A stretch of DNA of 64,000 bases from an uncultured Clostridia bacterium (GCA_945874765.1 CAMCHQ010000004.1:105618-169617); one strand, 5' to 3'; positions 49,801 through 59,545 are shown, numbered from the stretch's first letter. Made by a program: numbers and translations. The notes: generated by a model not told the origin, from the letters alone.

Positions 49801-51213
49801 TTATTCTTTAATTTTTGAAATGATTGAAGCAACGCCTTCTTTAATTGACTCCTTGGTATCATTAAGGTAGCCTTTAATTTCATCGCACTGCTGTGCCATT
49901 TCTTCGTTTGTAAACGGTTCTTCATTAAAACGCTTTTTGTATTCCAAAATTAAATGAGGTCTGAATTTCGGATGTGCTATTTTAATAAGAGCCTTAGCCC
50001 TCTCTTTTAATGTTTTGCCTTTAAGCTGTGCTATGCCGTATTCCGTAACAACATAATTGACGTCATTTCTCGGAGTGGTTACCGCACTGCCTTCCGTAAT
50101 TAACGGAACAATTCTTGATATCAAGCCTTTTTTAGCGGTTGAAGGCATAGCGATTATAGAACGTCCGCCTTTGCTCATTGTAGCGCCTCTTACAAAATCA
50201 ACCTGACCGCCTACGGCTGAATATTGGTTTAAACCTACGGTATCGGATACTACCTGACCCAAAAGGTCAATTTGCAAACAAGAATTTATTGAAACCATAT
50301 TGTCGTTTTGGGCAATGACCGACGGATTGTTTACGTAATTAATAGGGTGCAGTTCAACAGACGGATTGTTGTTGATATAGTTGTTTAGCTTCGCAGAGCC
50401 GAACGCCGCACCTAAAATAGTTCTAAACTGATTTTTGTTTTTCTTTTTATTGTTAATTACTCCGGCCTCAAGCAAGTCGACAACGCCGTCACCGACAAGC
50501 TCGCTGTGAAGCCCTAAATCCTTTTTGTCCCAAAGTTGAGCACATACCGCATTTGGAATACCGCCGATACCGAGCTGCAAACAGTCACCGTCTTTGATAA
50601 GCGACGCACAGTGCTTGCCGATTTCCATTTCAATGTCCGATATCTCAACCGATTTAACCTCCGGTAACGGTTCGTCATGCTCTACAAAACACGTAAAATC
50701 CCTGACGTGCATAAAGCTGTTGCCGAATGTACGTGGCATATATTTGTTTACTTGTGCAATTACGATATCGCAATAATCCGCCGTACCTCTTGTGTAATCA
50801 ACGGTGGTGCCGAAAGAGACATATCCGTGCTCATCGGGAGGCGATACCATTACGATAGTAACTCTCGGGCATATGTAGTTTTTTATTAAATCGGGAATTT
50901 CGTAAAAATGCGATGTTGTAAATTCACTTATACCCAAGGAAATTGCCTTACGGTTGCTTTGCGAAGCAAAAAGACAATTTAAAGTGAAGTGACCTTTCAT
51001 CTCAGGTCTGCACCACGGCGAATCACCGAGAGTGAGCATACTGATAATTTGAACATCGTGAAAATCCTGATAATTATCAACCAACGCTCTTTCAACAGCA
51101 AACGGCTCACCGCAGCCAAAACCCGTAACAACCTTATCACCGTCGTGTATAAGCTTGATTGCTTCTTCGGCTGTAGTCAGCTTGCTTTGATAAATTTCCT
51201 TCCAATTATTCAA
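49801..51213 (-). CDS. Acetyl-CoA hydrolase/transferase family CoA-transferase
   Basis: 470 residues from TTG 51213 (SD AGGGG, 7 nt). DGDKVVTGFGCGEPFAVERA, GDCLQLGIGGIPNAVC, LGLHSELVGDGVVDLLEAG (catalytic Glu in the HSEL context) and the C-terminal EYGIAQLKGKTLKERAKALI match the 4-hydroxybutyrate/butyryl-CoA:acetate CoA-transferase family. Likely a fermentation step; substrate cannot be set from sequence. It shares an operon with the E2-like gene (16-nt gap). Confidence 0.87.
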   Translation of the reverse strand: MNNWKEIYQSKLTTAEEAIKLIHDGDKVVTGFGCGEPFAVERALVDNYQDFHDVQIISMLTLGDSPWCRPEMKGHFTLNCLFASQSNRKAISLGISEFTTSHFYEIPDLIKNYICPRVTIVMVSPPDEHGYVSFGTTVDYTRGTADYCDIVIAQVNKYMPRTFGNSFMHVRDFTCFVEHDEPLPEVKSVEISDIEMEIGKHCASLIKDGDCLQLGIGGIPNAVCAQLWDKKDLGLHSELVGDGVVDLLEAGVINNKKKNKNQFRTILGAAFGSAKLNNYINNNPSVELHPINYVNNPSVIAQNDNMVSINSCLQIDLLGQVVSDTVGLNQYSAVGGQVDFVRGATMSKGGRSIIAMPSTAKKGLISRIVPLITEGSAVTTPRNDVNYVVTEYGIAQLKGKTLKERAKALIKIAHPKFRPHLILEYKKRFNEEPFTNEEMAQQCDEIKGYLNDTKESIKEGVASIISKIKE

Positions 51214-51453
51214 TTTATAACCCCTAACCAAAAAATGAACTTTGTATAAATATAAGTAAAATGTATATTTAATAGACTTTTGTGTAGCATAAAGTTCAAT
51301 AACTCTTCTAATGTTACATTATTTGCTCTAAAATGTCAATTATATGAGTATATGTTTTATAAATATTAACATTTTTATAGACAATGTTCGTTAAAAATAA
51401 ATCAATTGTTGATTATTATACCGAAAATATGTATAATACCATAGGTGATAATT

Positions 51454-52947
51454 ATGGATATCAAGATTACCGACTATTGCACTGCGTCAAATTCAAGCGT
51501 CGGTGTGAGCGAAGCAATCAAAAATATGCAAAGCGGAGATACTCTTTTATTTCCGACAGGGGAGTATCATTTTTATAAAGACTTCAGTATTCATAAGGTG
51601 TGTCATATGACGAATACGGATTCGTTTAAAGCACCCGATAAATATTTTGCGATTGATATTGAAAATAAAAGTGATATTACTATAGACGGCTGCGGTTCGA
51701 CTTTTGTAATTCACGGCGATATGTGTTCGCTTGCAATGTTTAATTGTAATAATATTAAGCTTAAGAATTTTACAATCAAGTATAATTCACCGACAAACTA
51801 TGAGATGAAAGTTATAAAGAAATCCATTAATAAGATAACTTATAAAATTCCGCCTCAAAGTCTTTTTTATGTTAAGGATAATAAGCTTACTTTCTTTGAG
51901 CAAAGTCCTTTTACTAAGAAAAATTATTATACATATACGGCTAATGAAGAATGTGCCTGCAATGTTATTCATAGAGGCAATACCGTTTTCAGAACCGTTC
52001 TTTCACCGACAAGAACAGCTACAAAAATCAAAAGAATTGATATTGATACGGTTGAGTGTAACTATTTGATTTCACCTAAATTTAAAGTCGGCGACGTTGT
52101 TACTATGTCACGTAATAAACTTCGTGATAATTCGGGTTTGTTTTTCAGTGAGTGTTCAAATGTCGACTGTGAAAATATAACTGTTAATTATATGCACGGA
52201 TTCGGCTGGCTTTCGCAAATGTGTGAAAACCTTAATTTTAAAAATATTTCATTTACTCCGGCTAAAAATTACACCGTTTCGTCTTTTGCGGATTTAATTC
52301 ATATCTGCGGTTGCAAAGGATACGTAAATATTACGGATTGTTTCTTTGAGCACCCTCACGATGACGCTATTAATGTTCACGGCGCATTTTTAAGGCTTAA
52401 AAAAATCATTGATACAAATACCGCAGAATTAGAGTTTGTTCACCGTCAGCAGGGCGGATATAAAGCCTTTTTCCCGGGAAATGAAGTTAAAATTTACAGA
52501 AGAAGTGATTTGTCCGAACTAAAAGACGTTTATACTGTCGAGAGCACTGAGGACGATATAGACAACAAGTGCGTTAAGGTTAGATTTAAAGAGGCTTTGC
52601 CTCCGCTTAAACCGGGGCAGTTTGTTTTTGAAAATATCACATATAACCCTGAACTTACAATAAGCGGTTGTACCTTCAATGCCATTCCGACACGTGGTAT
52701 TTTGTGCACTACAGACAGACCGTCTAAGATTTTTAATAACACATTTAAAAATGTATTAATGCCTGATATTTATATTTCCTGCGACTGTAAGGATTGGTAT
52801 GAAAGCGGACCTTGCAGAAATCTGGAAATATTTAATAATACTTTTTCAAAAAAAGACGCAGTTAAACTTGAACCCATCTGTGTCAATAAACCTGTTAAAG
52901 ATGTTCACAGAAACATTAAAATATATGATAATAAAATCGGAGAATAA
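51454..52947 (+). CDS. GH110-like right-handed beta-helix glycosidase
   Basis: 497 residues from ATG 51454 (ATG 51445 also possible). Repeated parallel-beta-helix turns (NIKLKNFTIKYNSP, NVDCENITVNYMHGFGWLSQ) and CFFEHPHDDAINVHGAFLRL resemble GH110 alpha-galactosidases, whose DD pair lies in this block. No signal peptide, so it acts in the cytoplasm. It is 3 nt before the PPi-PFK gene, linking sugar release to glycolysis. Confidence 0.65.
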   Translation: MDIKITDYCTASNSSVGVSEAIKNMQSGDTLLFPTGEYHFYKDFSIHKVCHMTNTDSFKAPDKYFAIDIENKSDITIDGCGSTFVIHGDMCSLAMFNCNNIKLKNFTIKYNSPTNYEMKVIKKSINKITYKIPPQSLFYVKDNKLTFFEQSPFTKKNYYTYTANEECACNVIHRGNTVFRTVLSPTRTATKIKRIDIDTVECNYLISPKFKVGDVVTMSRNKLRDNSGLFFSECSNVDCENITVNYMHGFGWLSQMCENLNFKNISFTPAKNYTVSSFADLIHICGCKGYVNITDCFFEHPHDDAINVHGAFLRLKKIIDTNTAELEFVHRQQGGYKAFFPGNEVKIYRRSDLSELKDVYTVESTEDDIDNKCVKVRFKEALPPLKPGQFVFENITYNPELTISGCTFNAIPTRGILCTTDRPSKIFNNTFKNVLMPDIYISCDCKDWYESGPCRNLEIFNNTFSKKDAVKLEPICVNKPVKDVHRNIKIYDNKIGE

Positions 52948-52950
52948 CCT

Positions 52951-54195
52951 ATGAGTAAAAATATGATTATCGGTCAATCCGGCGGACCTACGGCAGTTAT
53001 TAATTCAAGCCTTGCCGGTGCAATTGAATATGCCTTTTCAAGCGATAAAATCGATACTGTTTACGGTATGATAAACGGTATTCAAGGTCTTTTAGAGGAT
53101 AATATTATTGACCTTACAAAACGTTTTAAGGGCAAACCTTACGATATCAACCGCCTTCGCTTAACTCCTGCAATGTTCCTTGGTTCTTGCAGATATAAGC
53201 TCGGTGATGATGAGGAAACTTTTGCCGAAATTATTGATGTGTTTAATAAGTACAATATCGGCTATTTCCTTTATATCGGCGGTAATGATTCAATGGACAC
53301 CGTTGATAAGCTTGCAAAATATACTTTGAGCCACAACATTGATATCAAAATTGTCGGCGTTCCTAAAACAATTGACAATGACCTTGTAGGTATCGACCAT
53401 TCTCCGGGATTCGGTTCTGCCGCAAAATATATTGCTCTTGCCGTTAAAAATGTTGCTTACGATACAAGCATTTACAGTATTAAAAGCGTTCATATTATTG
53501 AGGCTATGGGACGTAACGCAGGTTGGCTTACCGCAGCTTCCGCACTTGCACGTGACGGCGACAGCGTTGCTCCTCACCTCATTTATCTTCCTGAAATTCC
53601 GTTTTCCGTTGATAAATTTGTTGATGATGTTAAGAATAAACTTAACGAGTATAATTCCGTTATCGTAGTTGTCAGTGAGGGCATTAAAGACGAAAATGGT
53701 AATTATATCAGCGCAAGAGGGGATAATGTCGATAAATTCGGTCACGTTATGCTCAGCGGTACAGGCGCATATCTTAAAAGTGTTGTCGAGGAGAGAATCG
53801 GCTGTAAGGTTCGTGCTTTGGAGCCGAGCGTTCTTCAAAGAAGTGCAGGTCATACCGCTTCGATGACCGATATTACTGAGGCTTATAATTTAGGCGTCAT
53901 TGCCGTTAAAGCTGCACTTGACGGTAAAACAGGTGTATTTTCAACTCTTCGCAGAATCAGCGATTTGCCATATACTGTTGATTATTATACAGAACAGGTA
54001 AGCGTTGTTGCAAATAATGAAAAACTTGTTCCGAGAAGCTGGATAAATGAACAGGGCAATGATGTCACTCAGGAAATGATTGATTATCTTTCACCGCTTG
54101 TCAAGGGTGTACCTCAGGTTCCTTACAGAGACGGTCTCCCTGATTATATCGGTCTTTCTCACCTTGATATTAAAAAGCAAAAATATTCGGATTAA
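52951..54195 (+). CDS. 6-phosphofructokinase, PPi-dependent type
   Basis: 414 residues. IGQSGGPTAVINSSLAGAIE opens the PFK fold; FLYIGGNDSMD carries Asp in place of the second Gly of GGDGS, and PKTIDNDLVGIDHSPGFGSA has the PPi-type signature. It phosphorylates fructose-6-phosphate with pyrophosphate. A terminator follows. Confidence 0.92.
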   Translation: MSKNMIIGQSGGPTAVINSSLAGAIEYAFSSDKIDTVYGMINGIQGLLEDNIIDLTKRFKGKPYDINRLRLTPAMFLGSCRYKLGDDEETFAEIIDVFNKYNIGYFLYIGGNDSMDTVDKLAKYTLSHNIDIKIVGVPKTIDNDLVGIDHSPGFGSAAKYIALAVKNVAYDTSIYSIKSVHIIEAMGRNAGWLTAASALARDGDSVAPHLIYLPEIPFSVDKFVDDVKNKLNEYNSVIVVVSEGIKDENGNYISARGDNVDKFGHVMLSGTGAYLKSVVEERIGCKVRALEPSVLQRSAGHTASMTDITEAYNLGVIAVKAALDGKTGVFSTLRRISDLPYTVDYYTEQVSVVANNEKLVPRSWINEQGNDVTQEMIDYLSPLVKGVPQVPYRDGLPDYIGLSHLDIKKQKYSD

Positions 54196-54196
54196 T

Positions 54197-54236
54197 AAAA
54201 CGGAGTTGTCATATGGCAACTCCGTTGATTTTTTTA
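54197..54236 (+). terminator. Terminator after PPi-PFK
   Basis: AACGGAGTTG (54199-54208) pairs with CAACTCCGTT (54217-54226), then GATTTTTTT. Confidence 0.9.
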
Positions 54237-55628
54237 TCAGTATTCTACTTTTAAGCCTTCTTCAGCCTCTGCAACCTTTAGCATAATTGCACACTCAATA
54301 CGCTTTCTGTGAAGTTCACAGCCAAAGTCATAAACGCCGTTTACACTTCCCGTTGTGTGATAAGCATTTGCGGCACAACCGCCCGAGCAATAAAGTTTTG
54401 CAAAGCAATCCCTACATTCCTTGTGAGAATAAACGTTGCATTCTTCAAACTGTTCAAGCACCTTTTTGTTCGTAACACCTTTCCAAATATCGCCGAGTAA
54501 AAACTTTTCATCGCCGACAAATTGGTGGCATGGATAAAGTTCACCTGTAGGAGTTACAGCCATATATTCCGTGCCTACTCCGCAGCCGGAAACTCTTTTT
54601 ACTATGCAAGGACCTGCATCAAGGTCAATCATATAGTGATAAAATGTAAAGCCGTTACCGTTTCTGTAGCGTTTTAGCATTTCGTCAGCAAGAATTTGAT
54701 ACTGCTCTTTAAGAATAGGTAAATCTTCCTCTTTAAGTGCATAAGGCTCTTTTGGGTCGGACACAACAGGCTCAATTGAAAGCTCCTTAAATCCCAAATC
54801 TGCCATATGAATAATGTCATTTGCAAAATCAAGATTATTTCTTGTGTATGTTCCACGCATATAATAATCTTTTTGATTGCGTGAGTCGGCAAATTTCTTA
54901 AACTTGTCAACAATTAAATCATATGAGCCTTTACCGTTTCTTGAAACTCTCATAGCGTCATTGGTTGATTTTCTTCCGTCAAGGGATAAAACAACATTTC
55001 CCATTTCCTTGTTGCAAAAATCAATAACGTCATCATTTATTAAAAGCCCGTTAGTTGTGAGCGTGAAGCGGAAATTCTTGTTATATTTCTTTTCCTGCTC
55101 ACGTCCGTATTTTACAAGTTCTTTGCAAACTTCCCAATTGAGAAGCGGCTCACCGCCGAAAAAGTCAACTTCAAGATTTCGTCTTGTACCCGACTGCTCA
55201 ATCAAAAAGTCAAGCGCTCTTTTGCCTGTTTCAAGACTCATTAAACCCTTAGGACCGTCATATTCGCCTTTGCCTGCAAAACAATATTTACAAGCCAAGT
55301 TGCAATCGTGGGCAACGTGAAGGCAAATTGCTTTGACAACGCCCTGCCTTTTCTTAAACTGCTTTGCCGTGGCTTCAAACGTGTCCTCGGCAAAAAGCCT
55401 GCCGTCCGCTTTAAGCGCTTCAATATCATCAAAACAAAGTTCAATGTCTTTTTCTGTAACATCGTCATCGTTTTTATATTTTTCTAATATGTATTTTTTT
55501 ATTTCGTCTTTTGTATGTGTTTCATACATAGTTATAATATCATAAGTCGCCTCGTCAACCGAGTGAACGCAACCGCTGTTTTGGTCAAGAATGATATTAT
55601 AGCCGTTCATTTTATAAGCGTGTATCAT
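54237..55628 (-). CDS. scfB: SCIFF peptide radical SAM maturase
   Basis: 463 residues from ATG 55628 (SD GGAG, 8 nt). CNLACKYCFAGKGEYDGPKG is the radical SAM CxxxCxxC site; the C-terminal SPASM region has CGVGTEYMAVTPTGELYPCH and CRDCFAKLYCSGGCAANAYH. An N-terminal PqqD-like RiPP-recognition domain spans about residues 1-85. It installs thioether links on SCIFF. The peptide gene is 66 nt upstream. Confidence 0.95.
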   Translation of the reverse strand: MIHAYKMNGYNIILDQNSGCVHSVDEATYDIITMYETHTKDEIKKYILEKYKNDDDVTEKDIELCFDDIEALKADGRLFAEDTFEATAKQFKKRQGVVKAICLHVAHDCNLACKYCFAGKGEYDGPKGLMSLETGKRALDFLIEQSGTRRNLEVDFFGGEPLLNWEVCKELVKYGREQEKKYNKNFRFTLTTNGLLINDDVIDFCNKEMGNVVLSLDGRKSTNDAMRVSRNGKGSYDLIVDKFKKFADSRNQKDYYMRGTYTRNNLDFANDIIHMADLGFKELSIEPVVSDPKEPYALKEEDLPILKEQYQILADEMLKRYRNGNGFTFYHYMIDLDAGPCIVKRVSGCGVGTEYMAVTPTGELYPCHQFVGDEKFLLGDIWKGVTNKKVLEQFEECNVYSHKECRDCFAKLYCSGGCAANAYHTTGSVNGVYDFGCELHRKRIECAIMLKVAEAEEGLKVEY

Positions 55629-55694
55629 TAAATTACTCCGTAGTTTTATTTCAATGAAAAAGGTGGGACAAATGCCCACCTAAGTTTCATCTAT

Positions 55695-55841
55695 TTACTT
55701 CTTAAGCTGTTCGCATTTCTGGTTAGCTACTGAACAAGAAGTCTTGCTTGCTGACTGACAAGATGTCTGACATTCGCCGCAGCCGCCTTTTTTAGCTGAT
55801 TCGCAAAGATTGCGTGAGCTTAAAGTGTTGATTCTCTTCAA
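55695..55841 (-). CDS. scfA: SCIFF ranthipeptide precursor
   Basis: 48 residues from TTG 55841 (SD AGAGGTG). Six cysteines lie in the C-terminal half (NLCESAKKGGCGECQTSCQS, KTSCSVANQKCEQ), the hallmark of six-cysteines-in-forty-five peptides. ScfB forms Cys-to-Thr/other gamma-thioether links. Ubiquitous in Clostridia; proposed as a signal. Confidence 0.95.
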   Translation of the reverse strand: MKRINTLSSRNLCESAKKGGCGECQTSCQSASKTSCSVANQKCEQLKK

Positions 55842-55887
55842 AAGAAACACCTCTTTCTTAAATTTATATTGTTATTTTACATTAATA

Positions 55888-57192
55888 TTACTTCTTTGTC
55901 AATATTTTTAACGGCAGTAAATTGCTGTCAGATAATATATTTACTCCGTTTTTATATAATTCGCCAATTTGCTTTATTAAATCACCGCTTATTATTTCGC
56001 CCGGTGCAATAATCGGGCTTCCCGGAGGATAGGCGTAAACATACTCGCCAGATATTTGATTTTCAGCCTTGGCTAAGTCGGTTTCTTTTGTGTCTTTAAT
56101 TTCATATATTTCGCATTTTTTGAGCGGAAGGGCAGGTTTTTTGAATATAACTTCCTTTGCCTCTCTTTTTTCTAAGCGTGACAGTGCATTTATTAATTTG
56201 TCAAATCCTTTTTTCGTATCGCAAACGGTAGAAATTAAAATTACGTATTTAAGACTGTCACCCTCAGGTTCAATTCCGTTTTCTCTCAAAAAATTTGAAA
56301 GCTCACATCCGCTGTATCCGTCTGCACTTAAAACAATGCGTGTTATGTCGTCATTTTTTAAAATGTGTATATTGTTTAGTTCATTGATTTTTTTATAGAA
56401 ATCATCAAGCAATATTTTATATTCACTAAAAGCATTTTTGCAATCTGATAAAAAGTCAATACACTTGTCAATTGATGCCATAATAACATAACTCGGAGAA
56501 CTTGTTTCATATATATCCATATATTTCTTGACCTTGCCGTAAAAGTTAAGATTATCAATATGAATTACTGCACTTTGTGTCAAAACAGGCAATGTTTTGT
56601 GTAAAGATTCAATTATAATATCGGCTTTCGGCTGCTTCGGTAAATAATCGGCAAAGCCAAAGTGTGAACCGTGCGCCGCATCAATAATAAGAGGGATAGG
56701 GCAAGTGATATCGCTTATATATCCCTCGTATGTAGGAGAAGTAATTACTGCCGCACAGGCATTCGGTGCTTTTTCTATTGCCTTGTCAATTGCCGCTTGC
56801 GTAATTTCCTTATAGCAGCCAAACTTACTGTTGTATTCCGGCTCAATATATTCAATTTTGAGTTTGTTGATAAAGCAGGCGTTATATACCGACTTGTGGC
56901 AGTTTCGTGCAATTATTATTGTGTCATTTTCCTTTGAAACAGCACTGATTGCCGCTAAGATACAACCGGTAGAACCGTTGACGCTTATAATGCTTTTTTT
57001 GTATCCGTAAAGCTTTGCTAAGCTTTCCTGCATATCTTTAATAATACCGACAGGGGAGTGAAGATTGTCAAAACCCGATATTTCCGTTATGTCAATTTCG
57101 CTTGACGGAATATCAAATTCACTGTTTCTCTTATGCCCCGGCATATGAAACGGGTATAAATCGTTTTCTTTCAATTTATTGTAAAATTCCAA
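55888..57192 (-). CDS. Orn/Lys/Arg decarboxylase-family PLP enzyme
   Basis: 434 residues. DLYPFHMPGHKRN, VNGSTGCILAAISAV and the PLP-lysine block IIESLHKTLPVLTQSAVIHI (Lys near 218) are typical; the C-terminus has AYPPGSPIIAPGE. No wing domain is present, as in short Firmicute forms. Substrate lysine, arginine or ornithine unresolved. It overlaps the next gene by 17 nt. Confidence 0.9.
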   Translation of the reverse strand: MEFYNKLKENDLYPFHMPGHKRNSEFDIPSSEIDITEISGFDNLHSPVGIIKDMQESLAKLYGYKKSIISVNGSTGCILAAISAVSKENDTIIIARNCHKSVYNACFINKLKIEYIEPEYNSKFGCYKEITQAAIDKAIEKAPNACAAVITSPTYEGYISDITCPIPLIIDAAHGSHFGFADYLPKQPKADIIIESLHKTLPVLTQSAVIHIDNLNFYGKVKKYMDIYETSSPSYVIMASIDKCIDFLSDCKNAFSEYKILLDDFYKKINELNNIHILKNDDITRIVLSADGYSGCELSNFLRENGIEPEGDSLKYVILISTVCDTKKGFDKLINALSRLEKREAKEVIFKKPALPLKKCEIYEIKDTKETDLAKAENQISGEYVYAYPPGSPIIAPGEIISGDLIKQIGELYKNGVNILSDSNLLPLKILTKK

Positions 57193-57766
57193 CTTTTTCT
57201 TTTCCTTTGCTTAAATTATTTATTGTCAGCATTATATATCCGGCAAATATCGGTACAATTTCAATTAATGCCGTCTCTTTGAATATTAAAAGCATAATCA
57301 AATCTGTGATTAAAATTACGGCGCTTATTACGGCAAATACGTATTTTTTAGTGAGAAGAAACGATAAAAATACGTTTATTCCCATTACAGACGAAAATGC
57401 AAGCGAGCCTATGCAATGCGCTAAATACTGCGGATAATTGTCATAATCAAAATCGCATAAAAGTGTGAGCGCCATACCTACGGCGGAAATAATTAAAAAT
57501 ATTATGTAAAATTTGTATTTTGTTTTTGAAAATGCAAAAGCTATATTGCTTGCAAGGGCAACATATGTTGTAATTCCCCAAAGAGTAAATATTACGTGGT
57601 GTTCAAGCCCCACCGTCGAAAGCGCACTTTCGTTTCCTTTTAATCCGCATATCGTCAAATAGTAAATTGCTATTGCCGCCGCAACAAATACCGAAAGGGT
57701 GCATATTCCTTTTTTTATTTTTTCGTTTAGCGAAATAATCATATTTTTTCCCAGCCGCTTTTTCAT
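57176..57766 (-). CDS. Six-helix membrane protein of unknown function
   Basis: 196 residues with about six transmembrane helices and few conserved motifs (AHCIGSLAFSSVMGINVFLS). The start may be ATG 57742 (MIISLNEKIKK). Unknown. Confidence 0.6.
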   Translation of the reverse strand: MKKRLGKNMIISLNEKIKKGICTLSVFVAAAIAIYYLTICGLKGNESALSTVGLEHHVIFTLWGITTYVALASNIAFAFSKTKYKFYIIFLIISAVGMALTLLCDFDYDNYPQYLAHCIGSLAFSSVMGINVFLSFLLTKKYVFAVISAVILITDLIMLLIFKETALIEIVPIFAGYIMLTINNLSKGKEKVGILQ

Positions 57767-57800
57767 TGATAACTTTATTAAAATTATAACATATATATGA

Positions 57801-57829
57801 TTGACAATTCAATAAACTTGTGATATATT
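57801..57829 (+). promoter_or_regulatory. Promoter of the orphan RNA
   Basis: TTGACA (57801-57806), 17-nt spacer, TATATT (57824-57829). Confidence 0.8.
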
Positions 57830-57835
57830 TATTAA

Positions 57836-57946
57836 GTCTTAATGATATTTAAGGCGATTGCAGATCAAGCTGAAAATAAGATTTATCTGAAAAGTAAGCT
57901 CTGCCTCGGACGTCCTCGCCGTGTAAAATTTAGAGGACTTTTTTAT
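57836..57946 (+). ncRNA. Orphan structured RNA with intrinsic terminator
   Basis: About 110 nt between a strong promoter and a terminator (GTCCTC 57912-57917 with GAGGAC 57933-57938, six T). GGCGA (57853-57857) can pair with TCGCC (57916-57920), and GCAGA (57860-57864) with TCTGC (57900-57904); the first stem competes with the terminator. Two direct CTGAAAA(G)TAAG units lie inside. It does not match 6S, SRP, tmRNA or RNase P as I know them. Confidence 0.6.
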
Positions 57947-58027
57947 TGCGCTTTTTAATTTTGGAAAAATAGATATTTTAATTTACACAACAAAGGTTAA
58001 TACATTGCAAAACTGACAATTTTATAT

Positions 58028-58115
58028 GCGGATGTGGCGGAACTGGCAGACGCGCAGGTCTCAGACTCCTGTGGATATTGCTTCCTTGTGGGTTCAAGTC
58101 CCATCGTCCGCACCA
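58028..58115 (+). tRNA. tRNA-Leu (anticodon CAG)
   Basis: Acceptor GCGGATG/CGTCCGC, class II variable arm, loop CTCAGAC with anticodon CAG, encoded CCA. The anticodon stem has a closing T-T mismatch. Confidence 0.92.
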
Positions 58116-58269
58116 AGTATTGTTAAGTTTATGTTAAGTATTTGTTCTTTGCTGTGTTTTTTATGCCGTTTTATTTACATTTATTTGTCAAATTGCATAA
58201 AAATCAATCATTTAATATATGTATTTTTAACAAAGTTTCAATTTTTGACAAAAAATTTGCTATTTTGCA

Positions 58270-58323
58270 TTTACCGAAAATTTATATTGGTGTAAAATAC
58301 AATTAGACAATTAGTACTAATTG
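58270..58323 (+). promoter_or_regulatory. Promoter and palindromic operator of the small acidic gene
   Basis: TTTACC (58270-58275), 17-nt spacer, TAAAAT (58293-58298), then a perfect 16-nt palindrome CAATTAGTACTAATTG (58308-58323) right before the SD. Confidence 0.6.
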
Positions 58324-58336
58324 GGAGTGATTAATT

Positions 58337-58519
58337 ATGGAATTCGAATTAATTTCTACAAAAGATTTATACGAAGATGATGACATTGTTGTTATCAGCC
58401 GAATCGGTAAAATTTTTAATGCCGAAGTCGAAATTATTGATGTCGCAATTAAGGATGAAAGCGGCGACATTATTAATATCGTTGAAATGAAGCATAAAAT
58501 TCTCGGCTATTCAAATTAA
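58337..58519 (+). CDS. Small acidic protein of unknown function
   Basis: 60 residues with a beta-rich pattern (DDDIVVISRIGKIFNAEVEI, IINIVEMKHKILGYS). SD GGGAGTGAT. A palindrome in its 5' leader suggests repression. The next gene starts 16 nt after its stop. Confidence 0.65.
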   Translation: MEFELISTKDLYEDDDIVVISRIGKIFNAEVEIIDVAIKDESGDIINIVEMKHKILGYSN

Positions 58520-58534
58520 TATTTATTATTAGGG

Positions 58535-59545
58535 ATGAAAAGATTTTTGAGATTATCTGTCTCATTAATACTGGCTGCCGTTTGTTTATTCTCATTTTCA
58601 ATTAATGCATTTGCTTTTGATGATGAGTATATATCGAATGTCGGCAAATGGTATAATGAGGGAGAGGTAACAAATTTAAGTAATAAGGTTTTATCAGGTC
58701 AACTTCGTTATGTTCTTGACAAAAATAACGCCTGCGCATATTTCTATCTTGCGTACAGCGGCTGTAAAGGCAATTATAAGGATAAAGACGTATCACTTGA
58801 ATTTAAAATTTCAAATTCTTCAAACAGTTATGCGTTTTCCGTCTCAAAGTCGGGCATAAAAAATAATGATAAAAATATCTATGTCGACTGTGATTTTGAA
58901 AACGTAAGTGCCGAATACGGTAACGGCAGGCTGTTTGTCGGTTTTGAAATGAAAAACAAGATCGACCGCTCTTTGAAAAATAAAATCACCTGCACTTTTA
59001 ATGCCGGTTCTCAAAACAGCTGCGTTATTCTTGACGGTTTGAATTTTGATATGTATGTTGAAAGTAAAACAGCATCGCAAAAGAATTCTGCCACTAAATC
59101 AAGAAATGAAAAAAGCCATACCGATTTAACTTCTAAAAGTGCGCCCAAAACCACGAAAAAGCATACGTCAAAGTCGAGCAGTAAATCAACTAAATTTGTC
59201 CCAAAGCATAAAGCTCAAAATCGCAGTAATAATTCTTCAAATGACAGCGGTAAAAACGAACAGACTAAATTTTCGGCTTCCGGTACTGTTATTGAAAATG
59301 ACAATAAGTCTGCCGGCACATCCGTTTCAGATAAAAGTAAAAACGAAAATACGGATAAAAACAGGCAATCGAGTACATCATATGTAAATAACGGCGGTAA
59401 ACTGTCTTATTCAAAGCAGAGTAAACTTTCTTTTAAAATTGCCGCAATTTTGGCAGTGCTCGGTGTTGTCGGCTTGTGCTACGGTTTGTTTTCAAAGGAT
59501 GATAAAAAATCTTCAAAAGACGATAACGGCACCGATAATAATTAA
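58535..59545 (+). CDS. Secreted surface protein with Ser/Lys-rich stalk and C-terminal membrane helix
   Basis: 336 residues. Signal peptide with cleavage after about residue 27 (FSINAFAFD), a globular beta domain (30-175), a low-complexity Ser/Lys/Asn stalk (about 178-295) and a membrane helix (about 303-322) with a charged cytoplasmic end. Type I-like surface anchor; function unknown. Confidence 0.72.
   Translation: MKRFLRLSVSLILAAVCLFSFSINAFAFDDEYISNVGKWYNEGEVTNLSNKVLSGQLRYVLDKNNACAYFYLAYSGCKGNYKDKDVSLEFKISNSSNSYAFSVSKSGIKNNDKNIYVDCDFENVSAEYGNGRLFVGFEMKNKIDRSLKNKITCTFNAGSQNSCVILDGLNFDMYVESKTASQKNSATKSRNEKSHTDLTSKSAPKTTKKHTSKSSSKSTKFVPKHKAQNRSNNSSNDSGKNEQTKFSASGTVIENDNKSAGTSVSDKSKNENTDKNRQSSTSYVNNGGKLSYSKQSKLSFKIAAILAVLGVVGLCYGLFSKDDKKSSKDDNGTDNN

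Noticed and set aside
51214..51453. Divergent intergenic region before the beta-helix gene
   Set aside because: AT-rich with several possible -10 boxes but no clear -35 pair or operator; nothing firm to report.
57843..57959. 39-codon ORF in the orphan RNA
   Set aside because: No SD and the frame runs through the intrinsic terminator.
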